From positions 1 to 38,530 of the forward strand of contig NZ_JAFMPZ010000091.1 in assembly GCF_017353455.1 (NCBI RefSeq): 38,530 nt of DNA. The letters run 5' to 3'. Positions 13,607 through 23,043 of the stretch are shown in pieces (position 1 is the first letter of the stretch; each line of letters begins with the position of its first letter). Position numbers and translations under genes: made by a program. Origin of the DNA: Streptomyces laculatispora (GTDB lineage Bacteria > Actinomycetota > Actinomycetes > Streptomycetales > Streptomycetaceae). A model generated the notes under the pieces. The model saw only the letters and a list, made by a program, of their open reading frames with translations. It was not told the DNA's origin and searched no databases.

Positions 13607-15184
13607 ATGACCAGCACTACCGCTCCGGGCCCTGGGCGGGACGGGTTCAGCCCCTTCGCCCACCTCACCGTGCAGAACACCACCCTCTACCGTGAGGTGA
13701 TGCAGGTGTTCGTCATGGCCAAGGAACGCTTTGCCGTGCATCTGCGGCCCGAGGACGTGTATGCCGCACTGCCCGGGGAAGCGCGGCCCGGCGAGATCGA
13801 CGGGGTCGTCAAGGCACTGGACAAACTGGTCGCGTGGGGGAATCTGCGGGCCGACCCCGACACCGGGCGGGTCAGCGCCGTCGAGGACTTCTATCGCAAA
13901 CGCTTCATCTACCAGCTGACCCGGGCCGGGGAGGCTGCCGAGGAAGCCCTTGCCGCCTATGACGAGGCGCTCGGGCGGCGGGGCGCCCTTCAGGCCATCG
14001 CTCTGCACGACATCGTCACGCAGCTGCGAGCGCTTCTCGTGCTCACGGCCGACGAGCAGCCGGATCCCGGCAAGACGTACCTCGCGTTCGACGCGCTCGC
14101 GAGCCGGTTCGCCGCTCTCGCCGACAACGCGCGCGCGTTCATGAGTTCGTTGCAGCGGACCATTGATCTGCATGAGGTGGAGGAAGCGGTCTTCCTCGCG
14201 TACAAGGATCGCCTCATCCAGTATCTGGAGCGCTTCATCCAGGACCTGATCACCTTGGGCGGACGAATCGCCCAACTCATCCTGGAGCTGGAGGATTCGG
14301 GCAGGATCGAGATCCTGCTCAAGGCCGCCGCCGGGCGGGAGGCGGCTGACGCCGCGCCCGAGGACGCGGCGCCCGCCGCGCAGCGGGCATACGTCCACTG
14401 GGCCGGCCGCTGGGACGGGCTCGCTGCGTGGTTCCTCAGTCGGAACGGACGCGAATCGCAGGCCAGACTGTTGCGTGGCCGTGCACTGGGGGCCATTCCG
14501 CAGATGCTGGCCGTCGTCCGTGTGCTGGGGGAGCGCCGAGCCGGCCGGTCGGACCGTTCCGCCGATTTCCGCACACTCGCGCGCTGGTTCGCCGAAGCCC
14601 CCGACGACGCCTCGCGACACCAGCTGTGGCGGGCGGCCTTCGGGCTCCACCCCGCCCGGCACCTCACGATCGATGCGGACACTCTGACCGCCCGCCTGGC
14701 CACACCGGCGCCCGCCGCCACACCCTGGGCCGCCGCGGAGCCGCTGCGGATCAGCCCCCAGCTGCGCCGCACCGGAAGCTACGAGCGGCGGGGCAAGCCC
14801 CGCAAGGTCGAGGACCGCCAGGAGCGGCGCCGCCACCTCGCCGAGGTGGCGGCCAAACAGGTGGCCGAGACCGCCGCCGCCCGGGACCGGCTCGTCACCG
14901 ACGGAGCGGTCAGACTGTCCGAACTAGGCGAGCTCGACCCGGTGTCCTTCGGACTCTTCCTCCAACTGCTCGGTGACGCGCTGGCCACCTGGCGACCCGG
15001 TATGCGGCACACCGTGGCCACCAGCAACGACGGTTCCATGGAGATCAGGCTCAGTGCTCTGGCCGATGGCCCGGCGGCGCAGATCCGTACGCCGTCGGGG
15101 ACGTTCCACGGGCCCGATCACCTCATCGAGATCGTCGACCTGACCGACGGCGACGGGCCGGTGCACGGAGGAAGCGGACGATGA
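13607..15184 (+). CDS. jetA: Wadjet type I JetA, kleisin-like subunit
   Basis: 525 aa, matching the TIGR02677/DUF2397 family in length and position. Wadjet JetA is the MukF-like kleisin that bridges the SMC heads of JetC and binds the JetB KITE subunits. The N-terminus (FSPFAHLTVQNTTLYREVMQ, then LRPEDVYAAL) gives a winged-helix region, followed by long helices (RLIQYLERFIQDLITLGGRI) typical of the family. The C-terminal part is helical and basic (GSYERRGKPRKVEDRQERRR). I choose ATG 13607 because the frame upstream is low quality and repeats follow no family pattern; GTG 13604 is equally possible. Its stop overlaps the jetB start (ATGA). All four partners follow in the canonical order. Confidence 0.93.
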   Translation: MTSTTAPGPGRDGFSPFAHLTVQNTTLYREVMQVFVMAKERFAVHLRPEDVYAALPGEARPGEIDGVVKALDKLVAWGNLRADPDTGRVSAVEDFYRKRFIYQLTRAGEAAEEALAAYDEALGRRGALQAIALHDIVTQLRALLVLTADEQPDPGKTYLAFDALASRFAALADNARAFMSSLQRTIDLHEVEEAVFLAYKDRLIQYLERFIQDLITLGGRIAQLILELEDSGRIEILLKAAAGREAADAAPEDAAPAAQRAYVHWAGRWDGLAAWFLSRNGRESQARLLRGRALGAIPQMLAVVRVLGERRAGRSDRSADFRTLARWFAEAPDDASRHQLWRAAFGLHPARHLTIDADTLTARLATPAPAATPWAAAEPLRISPQLRRTGSYERRGKPRKVEDRQERRRHLAEVAAKQVAETAAARDRLVTDGAVRLSELGELDPVSFGLFLQLLGDALATWRPGMRHTVATSNDGSMEIRLSALADGPAAQIRTPSGTFHGPDHLIEIVDLTDGDGPVHGGSGR

Positions 15185-16425
15185 CCACGCCACTGGCCGA
15201 AGTGCTCGACGGGCAGCACGCAGCTGAGCTCCGCAAGGCGGCCCGCGCCCTGCTGAAACAGCCGCTCCTCCTCTCCCACGGCAAGCACGCGGATGAGTTC
15301 CGGCTCGTGCGACGGCATGCCTCCGAGCTCCGGGAGTGGTTCGACCGCAACACCGGCTGGCCGCTCCACGTGGACGCCGAGACCGCCCGGCTGCGCAAGA
15401 TCCCCGGCGTGCTCCACGACTCCACACATCCCGCACGCGAGGCGACCCGCGCCGCCGCCCCCTTCACCCGTCGCCGCTACGTCCTGCTCTGTCTGTCCCT
15501 GGCAGCCCTGGAGCGCGGCGAGTCCCAGATCGCTCTCGGCCGTCTCGCCGACCATGTCGTCCTCGATGCCACCGATCCCGGGCTGCTCGCGTCGGGCATC
15601 CACTTCACCCTCGACCGCCGCGACGAGCGCCTCGACCTCGCGGCCGTCGTGCGGCTCCTGCTCGGTCTCGGCGTGCTGCGCCGGGTAGCCGGAGACGAGG
15701 ACGCGTACGTGAACGGGGCGGGCGACGTGCTCTACGACGTCGAACGCCGGGTACTGGCAGGGCTCCTCGCGACACGTCGCGGTCCCTCCACCGTGCAGGC
15801 CGAGGCCACCGCCGACCGGCTGGCGCAGCTCGTCGCCGAAACCGCCCTCGACAGCGAGGAACTCCGCTTCCGAGCGATGCGGCACGCACTCACCCGCAGA
15901 CTTCTGGACGACCCGGTGCTCTACTACGACGAGCTGAGCGACGCCGAACTCAGCTATCTCACCAGGCAGCGGGGGTTCCTCACGGCCCGGGTCGCCGAGC
16001 TGACCGGTCTGGTGCCCGAGATCCGGGCCGAAGGCATCGCCATGGTCGACCCCGAGGACGACCTCACCGACGTACGGATGCCCGAGCAGGGCACTCACGG
16101 CCACATCACCCTGCTGCTTGCCGAGTACCTGGCGGGGGCGGGCCGACCCGTCACCACCCACCAGCTCACCCAGCGGGTGCGGGAACTGGCCCTCGTACAC
16201 GGCACGTTCTGGTCCAAGGCCGCGCGGGAGCCGGGCACGGAGGCCGAGCTCGTCGAGCAGGCCGTAGCCCGGCTCGCCGCCCTCGGCCTGGTCGCCCGGA
16301 CCGCCGACGGGGCCGGGCCCCGCCCCGCGCTGGCCCGCTACGCGGTCGGCGAACCCGTCGTACTCGAACCAGGCACACCCGGCAGCACGCGCAGGCCGGC
16401 TCAGCGAAAGGCCGCTCAGGCGTGA
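15181..16425 (+). CDS. jetB: Wadjet type I JetB, KITE subunit
   Basis: 414 aa; the DUF2398/TIGR02678 family. JetB is the MukE-like winged-helix (KITE) protein that dimerises and binds the JetA kleisin, closing the SMC ring around DNA. Visible family segments are the conserved TRRRYVLLCLSLAALERGES, the DRRDERLDLAAVVRLLLGLG winged-helix stretch, DVLYDVERRVLAGLL, and LTDVRMPEQGTHGHITLLLA with the C-terminal winged helix TTHQLTQRVRELAL. The ATG overlaps the jetA stop, and its TGA overlaps the jetC GTG (GTGA), so translation is coupled along the operon and subunit ratios are probably tied. Confidence 0.92.
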   Translation: MTTPLAEVLDGQHAAELRKAARALLKQPLLLSHGKHADEFRLVRRHASELREWFDRNTGWPLHVDAETARLRKIPGVLHDSTHPAREATRAAAPFTRRRYVLLCLSLAALERGESQIALGRLADHVVLDATDPGLLASGIHFTLDRRDERLDLAAVVRLLLGLGVLRRVAGDEDAYVNGAGDVLYDVERRVLAGLLATRRGPSTVQAEATADRLAQLVAETALDSEELRFRAMRHALTRRLLDDPVLYYDELSDAELSYLTRQRGFLTARVAELTGLVPEIRAEGIAMVDPEDDLTDVRMPEQGTHGHITLLLAEYLAGAGRPVTTHQLTQRVRELALVHGTFWSKAAREPGTEAELVEQAVARLAALGLVARTADGAGPRPALARYAVGEPVVLEPGTPGSTRRPAQRKAAQA

Positions 16426-19400
16426 CCAACCCGCTTCCCGAGCCCCTCCGGGCCCGCTGGCAGCCCCTGCGGATCGGGCTCGTCGACCTCTTCCACTACG
16501 ACGTGGAGGAATTCCACTTCCGTGACGGACGACTGCTGCTGCGTGGGAACAACGGCACCGGCAAGTCCAAGGTGCTCGCGCTCACGCTGCCCTTCCTGCT
16601 CGACGGCGACCTGAGCCCCAGACGGGTGGAGCCTGACGGTGACCCCGGCAAGCGGATGGAATGGAACCTCCTCCTCGGCGGTGAGCACCCGCACACCGAG
16701 CGCCTCGGCTACACCTGGATCGAGTTCGGCAGACGCGACGCGAGCACCGGGGAGAGCCACTTCCGCACGCTCCTGTGCGGACTGAAGGCAGTGAGCGGAC
16801 GCGGGATCGCCCGGCACTGGTACGCCGTCACCGGCCGGCGCGTCCAGCACGGACCCGGTACGCCCGCGGAGGGCTTCCTCAGCCTGGTCGACGCCACCGG
16901 CACGGCCCTCTCCAGGGACCGTCTCGTCGAAGCCGTCGCCGGTCACGGCATGGTGTACGACCAGGCCAAGACCTACCGCAGAGCCGTGGACGAGGCCCTC
17001 TTCGGGCTCGGCGAGCAACGGTACGGAGCCCTGGTCGACCTGCTCGTTCAGCTGCGCCAGCCGCAGCTGTCCAAGCGCCCCAACGAGGCAGCCCTCTCCC
17101 GCGCACTCACCGAGGCCCTGCCACCGGTGGACCAGGCCGTGATCGCCGACGTGGCCGAGGCGTTCCGCTCACTCGACGAGGAGAAGACCGAACTGGCGGC
17201 AGCCTCCGCCGCGGAGCGCGCCGCCGCCGGCTTCCTGGAGCACTACCGGCGCTACGCACGCATCGCCACCCGCCGCCGCGCCCGGCTGCCACGTTCCGAG
17301 CACTCCCGCTACGAGCAACGCCAACGGGACCTCACCGAGGCACAGGCACAGCAGGCCGGAGCCGAGGAGGAGCGAGAGGCGGCAGCCGAACTCGGCGTGA
17401 TGCTGGAGGAGCAGCAGAACCGGCTCCGTGCCCAGGACGCGGCTCTGCGGGAAAGCCCCGAGATGCGCAGCGCCAGAAACCTTGAGCAGGCACACCATGA
17501 GGTGGAGCGCACGGTGCGGACGGCAGAGCGCGCGGCGAGTGACCGGGACCAGGCGGTGCGGCTGCACCACAAGGGCCTGGAGCGGCTCGGTGCCGCTGAG
17601 AACCGGCTGCGGGCGGCTGACGGGCGCGCCCAGGACACCTATCGGCAGGCTGCCGTGGCCGCGGCCGCCGCCCGGGTCGTCCTGCCGGGGAGCGACGTGC
17701 CGGGGAGCGACCTGCCGGACGACGGACTAGCCCCCAGTGAACTGCGCGGTGCCGTAGAGGAGTCGGTGGAGCGGGCCAGGCGTGCGCTCACCCATGTGAC
17801 GGGCCTCGCCCGGACCGCCGCCCGCACTGCGGAGGAACGCCGTACACGGGCCGTGCGACTGGACGAAGCCGATGCCGACCGGTCCGCGGCCGCGTCGGAG
17901 CTCGGCCTGGCCGAGGAGGACGTGGCGCACGCCGGACGTGCGCTGCTGGACGAAGTCCGCACCCGGGCCCGCGGCTGGACCGAACTCGCCTATCCGGATG
18001 AGCCGGGTCTGCTGGACGAACTCCAGGAATGGGTGGGCCGTCTCCATGGCCCGTACCCGGCGCGGGCCGAGGCCGCGCGCGCCCACAGTGCCGCGTCCGC
18101 GCGGCTGGCCGAGCAGATTGCCGCCGCCGACCGCCGCCGGGCCGAACTCACCCGGCAGGCCGGAGAGCTGCGGCAGGAACTGACCGCGCTGGAGGCCGGC
18201 GGGCGGCGCCCGCCGCAGCCGCCGCGCACCCGCACCCCCGGTCTGCGTGAGCGGCTGACGGGCGCCCCCCTGTGGCGGCTGGTGGACTTCGAGGACGGGC
18301 TCAGCGAAGAGGAACGAGCCGGTCTCGAGGCCGCCTTGGAAGCCTCCGGGATGCTGGACGCCTGGGTACTCCCCGACGGTGCGGTTCTCACCGCCGACAG
18401 CCACGAGGTACTGCTTGCCCCGGCCGAGGCCCCGGTACGGGGCATGTCGCTCGCGCACCTGCTGCGCCCGGCCGTGGACCACGGGGACGCCGGGGCCGCG
18501 GCCGTGAGCGAAGGCACGGTGGCCCGGCTGCTCGCCGCGATCGGGGCCGGGCGGGAAGCCGGTGCGGCGGGTGGTGAGGCCGGAACCTGGGCCGCGGTCG
18601 ACGGGTGCTTCCGGGTCGGCGCGCTCACCGGCCAGTGGGCCAAAGCCGGCGCCGAGTACATCGGTGAGGGTGCGCGGGAGGCTGCCCGGCGGACCCGGAT
18701 CGAGGTCATCCATCGCGAACTCGACGTCATCCAGGGCGAACTGGAGACCCTCGTGGATCTGGCCGGCACGGTGGCCGCCCGCCGCAGGGTGCTGGACGCG
18801 GAGGTGGCCGACGTGCCGGACGAGACCGCCCTCGCCCGCGCACACGCGCGAGTGGCAGCCGCCGCGGAATCGCTGCGCCGGGCCGGTGAACGGCGCGAGG
18901 AGCGGGCCGCAGCGCTCCAGGAGGCGGCTGAGCGGAGCGAGTCTGCGGCGGGGGAGCTCACCCGGACCGCAGAGGACCTGAACATGCCGGCCGACGAGGA
19001 AGGACTGACGGCGGTACGTGACGCACTCGGCTCCCTCGCCGCGGTACTGGCCGCCCTCTGGCCCGCCCTGCGTGAACGCGGTGAGGCCGGCGGCCAGGTC
19101 GCGGACGAGCGCACCGAGACCGGGCAGGCCGCCGAGCGGGCCGCGGAGTTCGCGGAGCGCGCGAAGGAGGCCCACAGCGAGGCGGCAGCGGCCGACGAAC
19201 GCTTCAGTACCTTGCGTTCCACGGTCGGTGCCGCCGTCGACGAACTCCAGCGCCTGCTGGCGCAGACGGCGGAGTCGCTGCGCCGTTGCGAGGGCGAGCA
19301 GCGGGCGGCTCACCGGCGTCATGCCGAAGCCGACCGGGCGGCGGGCAAGGCCGAGGGCCGTATCGAGCAGCTGCACGAAGGACTCAGAGAGGCGGCCCAG

Positions 19401-20594
19401 GCGCGTACGGAGGCCATCGCCGCACTTCAGCGGTTCACCGGTACCGGGCTGATGGCTGTGGCGGTGCCCGAAATCGAGGTGCCCGCCGTGGACGGCGGCG
19501 CGTGGGCGGCCACCCCTGCCATCGCGCTGGCCCGCGCGATCGACGCGGCACTGTCCGCCACCGACGACTCCGACAGTGCCTGGGAACGGGTGCAACGCCG
19601 GCTCAGCGAGGAGTTCAAGACGCTCCAGGACACCCTGTCCCGGCACGGTCACCGAGCCTCCGCCCGAATGGTGGAGGACGGCATGGTCGTCGACATCACC
19701 TACCAGGGCCGCGAACGAGCCGTACCGGACCTGGCCGCGGCCCTGGCTGTCGAGGTCGGTGAACTGGCCCGCATCCTGTCCGCTCGGGAGCGGGAGATCC
19801 TGGAGACCCATCTGGTCACGGAGGTCGCGGGGACGCTTCAGGAGCTGATCGGCGCGGCCGAGCGGCAGGTACGGGACATGAACGTCGAGCTGGAGGAGCG
19901 GCCGACCTCAACCGGCATGCGGCTGAGGCTGGTGTGGCGGTCATCCCGCAGGGCTCCCGCCGGGCTCGCCCCGGCCAGGGAGCGGCTGCGCCGGTCGGCC
20001 GACATCTGGACCGCCGAGGACCGCGTGGCCGTGGGCGAGTTCCTTCAGGAGCAGATCGCCCGCCAGCACACCGACGACGCCTCGGGCAGCTGGCTGGACC
20101 ACCTCACCGCCGCACTCGACTACCGGACCTGGCACGAGTTCGGGGTCGAGCGGCACCAGCAGGGCCGCTGGGTCCCGGCCACGGGACCCGCTTCCGGCGG
20201 CGAGCGGGTGCTGGCCGTGTCGGTGCCGCTGTTCGCCGCCGCGTCCTCCCACTACGCGAGTGCGGGCAGCCCGTACGCACCGCGCCTGGTCACCCTCGAC
20301 GAGGCGTTCGCCGGGGTGGACGACGACTCGCGCGCCAAGTGTCTGGGCCTGCTGCACGCCTTCGACCTCGACGTCGTGATGACGAGTGAGCGCGAGTGGG
20401 CCTGCTATCCGCAGGTGCCCGGCATCGCCATCGCCCAGCTGTCGCGGATCGACGAGGTCGCGGCGGTGCTCGTCACCCGGTGGGAGTGGGACGGCACGCG
20501 AAGGCGGCGCGGTCCGGACCCCGTGGGGCCCGAGGACGCGGTTCCCGCACCCCGTGCCGAACCGGCCGACGCCTCGGAGGCGCAGTGGAACTGA
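16422..20594 (+). CDS. jetC: Wadjet type I JetC, SMC-like ATPase
   Basis: 1390 aa from GTG 16422; TIGR02680 type. It is the MukB-like motor that extrudes DNA loops and senses small circular plasmids. Walker A is GNNGTGKS (42-49) after VDLFHYDVEEFHFRDGRLLL. The ABC signature SGGERVL lies near 1257 and Walker B VTLDEAFAGVDD near 1290, with the catalytic Glu kept. Between the heads are two long coiled-coil arms (about 240-600 and 745-1010) and a globular hinge-like part (about 606-740, LWRLVDFEDGLSEEERAG to VDGCFRVGALTGQW). No motif is missing, so it looks active. The upstream in-frame open stretch belongs to a shadow of jetB; the GTG that overlaps the jetB stop fits the family N-terminus. Confidence 0.95.
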   Translation: MTNPLPEPLRARWQPLRIGLVDLFHYDVEEFHFRDGRLLLRGNNGTGKSKVLALTLPFLLDGDLSPRRVEPDGDPGKRMEWNLLLGGEHPHTERLGYTWIEFGRRDASTGESHFRTLLCGLKAVSGRGIARHWYAVTGRRVQHGPGTPAEGFLSLVDATGTALSRDRLVEAVAGHGMVYDQAKTYRRAVDEALFGLGEQRYGALVDLLVQLRQPQLSKRPNEAALSRALTEALPPVDQAVIADVAEAFRSLDEEKTELAAASAAERAAAGFLEHYRRYARIATRRRARLPRSEHSRYEQRQRDLTEAQAQQAGAEEEREAAAELGVMLEEQQNRLRAQDAALRESPEMRSARNLEQAHHEVERTVRTAERAASDRDQAVRLHHKGLERLGAAENRLRAADGRAQDTYRQAAVAAAAARVVLPGSDVPGSDLPDDGLAPSELRGAVEESVERARRALTHVTGLARTAARTAEERRTRAVRLDEADADRSAAASELGLAEEDVAHAGRALLDEVRTRARGWTELAYPDEPGLLDELQEWVGRLHGPYPARAEAARAHSAASARLAEQIAAADRRRAELTRQAGELRQELTALEAGGRRPPQPPRTRTPGLRERLTGAPLWRLVDFEDGLSEEERAGLEAALEASGMLDAWVLPDGAVLTADSHEVLLAPAEAPVRGMSLAHLLRPAVDHGDAGAAAVSEGTVARLLAAIGAGREAGAAGGEAGTWAAVDGCFRVGALTGQWAKAGAEYIGEGAREAARRTRIEVIHRELDVIQGELETLVDLAGTVAARRRVLDAEVADVPDETALARAHARVAAAAESLRRAGERREERAAALQEAAERSESAAGELTRTAEDLNMPADEEGLTAVRDALGSLAAVLAALWPALRERGEAGGQVADERTETGQAAERAAEFAERAKEAHSEAAAADERFSTLRSTVGAAVDELQRLLAQTAESLRRCEGEQRAAHRRHAEADRAAGKAEGRIEQLHEGLREAAQARTEAIAALQRFTGTGLMAVAVPEIEVPAVDGGAWAATPAIALARAIDAALSATDDSDSAWERVQRRLSEEFKTLQDTLSRHGHRASARMVEDGMVVDITYQGRERAVPDLAAALAVEVGELARILSAREREILETHLVTEVAGTLQELIGAAERQVRDMNVELEERPTSTGMRLRLVWRSSRRAPAGLAPARERLRRSADIWTAEDRVAVGEFLQEQIARQHTDDASGSWLDHLTAALDYRTWHEFGVERHQQGRWVPATGPASGGERVLAVSVPLFAAASSHYASAGSPYAPRLVTLDEAFAGVDDDSRAKCLGLLHAFDLDVVMTSEREWACYPQVPGIAIAQLSRIDEVAAVLVTRWEWDGTRRRRGPDPVGPEDAVPAPRAEPADASEAQWN

Positions 20595-21826
20595 CCCCCG
20601 GGACCGTGCCGGTCGACGACGTACGACTGCGCAGGCTCCTCGGCGCCCCCGGACTCGACTGGTTGGTCGACCGTGCGCGTCGACGCCTGGAGCGCGGGCG
20701 GCCGCTTACCGGCCCGGTGTCGCTGAGCTCGCCCACGGCGGACCAACGGATAGCGGCGGAAAGGCTGTTGGGGCGCGCTCCGGGCGGCGGGCGGTCCTTG
20801 TCCGTGCGCCTCGACGCGGTGGACGACCTGCTCCGCCGCTCCGGCATCAGCCCGGCGGGACTGGCCGTGGCCGTGGTCGCGCTCACCGGGCCGGTCACGC
20901 TCCTCGGCCAGGCGCGTGCCGGGGAGCAGCGGGCCTGGGCGCAGGCACACGCCCCGGCCGACGCCCTGGCGGACGAGATTCCCGCCCTCCGCGGCTGGAC
21001 AGAACGGCTCCGGAAAGACGGGCTGGTACGGCGCCTTGCCGGTACACCCACCGCGGCGGCCGACCTGCTTGGCCGGACCGCCACCGTCATCCGGGCCCTG
21101 CCGGCCGATCCGCCGGAGTCCCTTCCCGCCTTCTCCTCCCGACTCCTCGGCAGCGCACACGCGTTGGACGACGGGACCCCGCTCTGTACCCTCGCACTCT
21201 CAGGCGTCCGGGCGCTGACCGGCGTTCCCTACGGAAGCGGGGCGCAGGGTCGACGCGAGGCGTGGGCATCGGTGGGACTGCTGCGCGACGAGCTGTCCTC
21301 GACCGTGCTCGCCCTGAATCTGCGGGGCACTCCTGCCCTGGACTGGCTGGCCGACGCGGGTGAGCCCGCCGTGCTGACTCTGCGGCAGCTGACCCGGTAT
21401 CCGCCCCGCTCGGCGCCACCGACGGTCCGGATCTGCGAGAACCCGGCCGTGCTCGCTGCGGCCGCCGACACGTACGGCACGCATGGCGCACCCCTGGTCT
21501 GCCTCCAGGGGCAGCCGTCCGCCGCCGCCCTCACCCTCCTGCGTCATCTCCACACGCACGGCAGCCGCTTCCACTACCACGGCGACTTCGACTGGGGAGG
21601 CCTGCGGATCGCCGCCGCCCTGCTGCGGCGGGTCCCCTGGAGCCCGTGGCGCTACACAGCGGCCGACTACCGTGCCGCGGTGCACGCGCTGCCCGCCGGC
21701 CCACCCCTCGGCGGGGTCCGGGCCGAGGCACCGTGGGATCCCGGTCTGCCGGACGCGCTGGAGGAGTCGGGCGTGCGGGTGGAGGAGGAGGCGGTGCTGA
21801 ACGACCTGCTGGCCGATCTCGGATGA
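20585..21826 (+). CDS. jetD: Wadjet type I JetD, TOPRIM nuclease
   Basis: 413 aa from GTG 20585, overlapping the jetC stop by ten bases; TIGR02679/DUF2399 type. JetD cleaves the plasmid trapped by the JetABC motor. The C-terminal TOPRIM domain shows VRICENPAVL with the catalytic Glu (about residue 283), PLVCLQGQPSAAALTLL, and the metal-binding pair in YHGDFDWGGLRIA (about 328-343). The N-terminal two thirds contain the family segments FSSRLLGSAHALDDGTPL and REAWASVGLLRDELSSTVLA. All catalytic residues that I can recognise are present. A small hairpin overlaps the stop. A truncated helicase follows, so jetD is the last gene of the operon. Confidence 0.94.
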   Translation: MELTPGTVPVDDVRLRRLLGAPGLDWLVDRARRRLERGRPLTGPVSLSSPTADQRIAAERLLGRAPGGGRSLSVRLDAVDDLLRRSGISPAGLAVAVVALTGPVTLLGQARAGEQRAWAQAHAPADALADEIPALRGWTERLRKDGLVRRLAGTPTAAADLLGRTATVIRALPADPPESLPAFSSRLLGSAHALDDGTPLCTLALSGVRALTGVPYGSGAQGRREAWASVGLLRDELSSTVLALNLRGTPALDWLADAGEPAVLTLRQLTRYPPRSAPPTVRICENPAVLAAAADTYGTHGAPLVCLQGQPSAAALTLLRHLHTHGSRFHYHGDFDWGGLRIAAALLRRVPWSPWRYTAADYRAAVHALPAGPPLGGVRAEAPWDPGLPDALEESGVRVEEEAVLNDLLADLG

Positions 21827-21843
21827 GGAGGCGGGCCCTCCTC
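21825..21843 (+). terminator. Small hairpin at the end of the jet operon
   Basis: GAGGAGG (21825-21831), loop CGGGC, CCTCCTC (21837-21843). It overlaps the jetD stop codon. The stem is short and no T-run follows, so the terminator call is tentative. Confidence 0.35.
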
Positions 21844-22010
21844 CACGTCCGGGCGCGGCCGCGACGGCGACCGTTGTCCGCGGGACGCCGTGTCGTCATC
21901 GGTCATAGACTTCGGATGCGCGGGTGAGCGACTGCCACCGACTGCCGCCCCGCCACCGACCAGGAAGGGCCCGCACGCCGTGGAACCACTGAGGGACGAC
22001 GACCCCCGGA

Positions 22011-22751
22011 CCATCGGTTGCCGCCCACTGGAAGATGCTGCGGTCCATGGCGCCCCGGGAGGCCGACGACATCTTCCTCGTCGGTGACACACACCAGAGG
22101 ATCTACGACAACCAGGTCACCCTCGGCGTCAACATCCGGGGCCGCTCGGCGAAACTGACCCTCAGCTATCGCACCACCCGCGAGATCCTGGGCGCCGCGA
22201 TCCGCATCCTGGAAGGCACCGACTTCGACGACCTCGACGGCGGTGCCGATGACCTGGCCGGATATCGCTCGGTGCTGCACGGCGGACGTCCTCGCCTGCG
22301 AAGTGCGGACAGCTGGGACAAGGAACTCGACCTCGTCGTGGAGCAGGTACAGGCATGGCACGACGTCCCGCGCGAGTCCGTCGCGGTCTGTGTGCCGACC
22401 ATCGACATGGCCGACGAGGTGGTGACCCGGCTCGCCCGCCGCGGCATCATGGCCGCGAAGATCACAGGTGACGGGGCGCGAGGCGTCGAGGGGGTGCATG
22501 TCGGCACCATGTACCGCTTCAAGGGACTCGAGTACCGCTGCATGATTATCGCCGGCGTCTCGGAGGGCTTGGTCCCTCGCTCGGCTGTGGACACCTGGGA
22601 ACGGACCGACCGCCTTCGCCACAGGCGCGAACTACAACGAGCGCGCTCGCTGCTGTTCGTTGCGGCCACCAGGGCACGGGACGCACTGACCATTTCCTGG
22701 AACGGTGAGCCCAGCCGGTTCCTTCGCCCCCTGGGAGCAGGGGGTCGATGA
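22011..22751 (+). pseudogene. 5'-truncated UvrD/Rep-type helicase
   Basis: About 240 codons with the C-terminal half of a superfamily 1 helicase: AAHWKMLRSM (just after the missing DEAQD motif II), DDIFLVGDTHQRIYDN (motif III), LTLSYRTTREIL (motif IV), VGTMYRFKGLEYRCMIIAG (motif V) and ARSLLFVAATRARDALTISW (motif VI). The Walker A and DExx box are absent and stops close the frame upstream, so the ATPase site cannot form. An internal ATG (22035) would give 238 aa but with no ribosome site. Full-length relatives are common stand-alone nuclease-helicase proteins in actinobacteria. The break point directly behind jetD suggests that the Wadjet module replaced the gene's 5' half. Confidence 0.75.
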
Positions 22752-22826
22752 GCCGGCTCCCTGCGTGTCAGGCCCCTGTACGGTGTGCCCGCCGACGGCG
22801 CTCGGCGAGCCTGTTGGTTGGTGCGG

Positions 22827-23043
22827 ATGATGTCGTACTCGCGACGCCGTCAGGCCTCTCACCACAGACAGGAGCTATCCGCCCGCCGCTTCGAGGACGC
22901 GGTCGCGGAGGAGTGGGAATTCTACTGCCGCACAGTGGCTTCGCAGCAAGCGACAGGATCCGTAGAGCTGCTGGCAGACCTTGCCGAGCGCTTTGGTGAG
23001 GAAGCTGCTCCGGCCGGTCGTGACGCTCATCTGACGCTCCGCA
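22827..23043 (+). pseudogene. Gene fragment running into repeat copy 3
   Basis: Coding-like sequence beginning MMSYSRRRQASHHRQELSAR, continuing FEDAVAEEWEFYCRTVASQQ and ELLADLAERFGEEAAP, and then passing into the TGACGCTC pair without a stop. The composition (acidic, helical) looks like a real gene, but the frame then continues through repeat and intergenic sequence. Family unknown. Probably a gene fused to a deleted repeat copy. Confidence 0.3.

Noticed and set aside
17727..19811. 694-codon minus-strand open frame inside jetC
   Set aside because: Shadow of jetC; jetC has SMC motifs in frame and the shadow has no recognisable domain.
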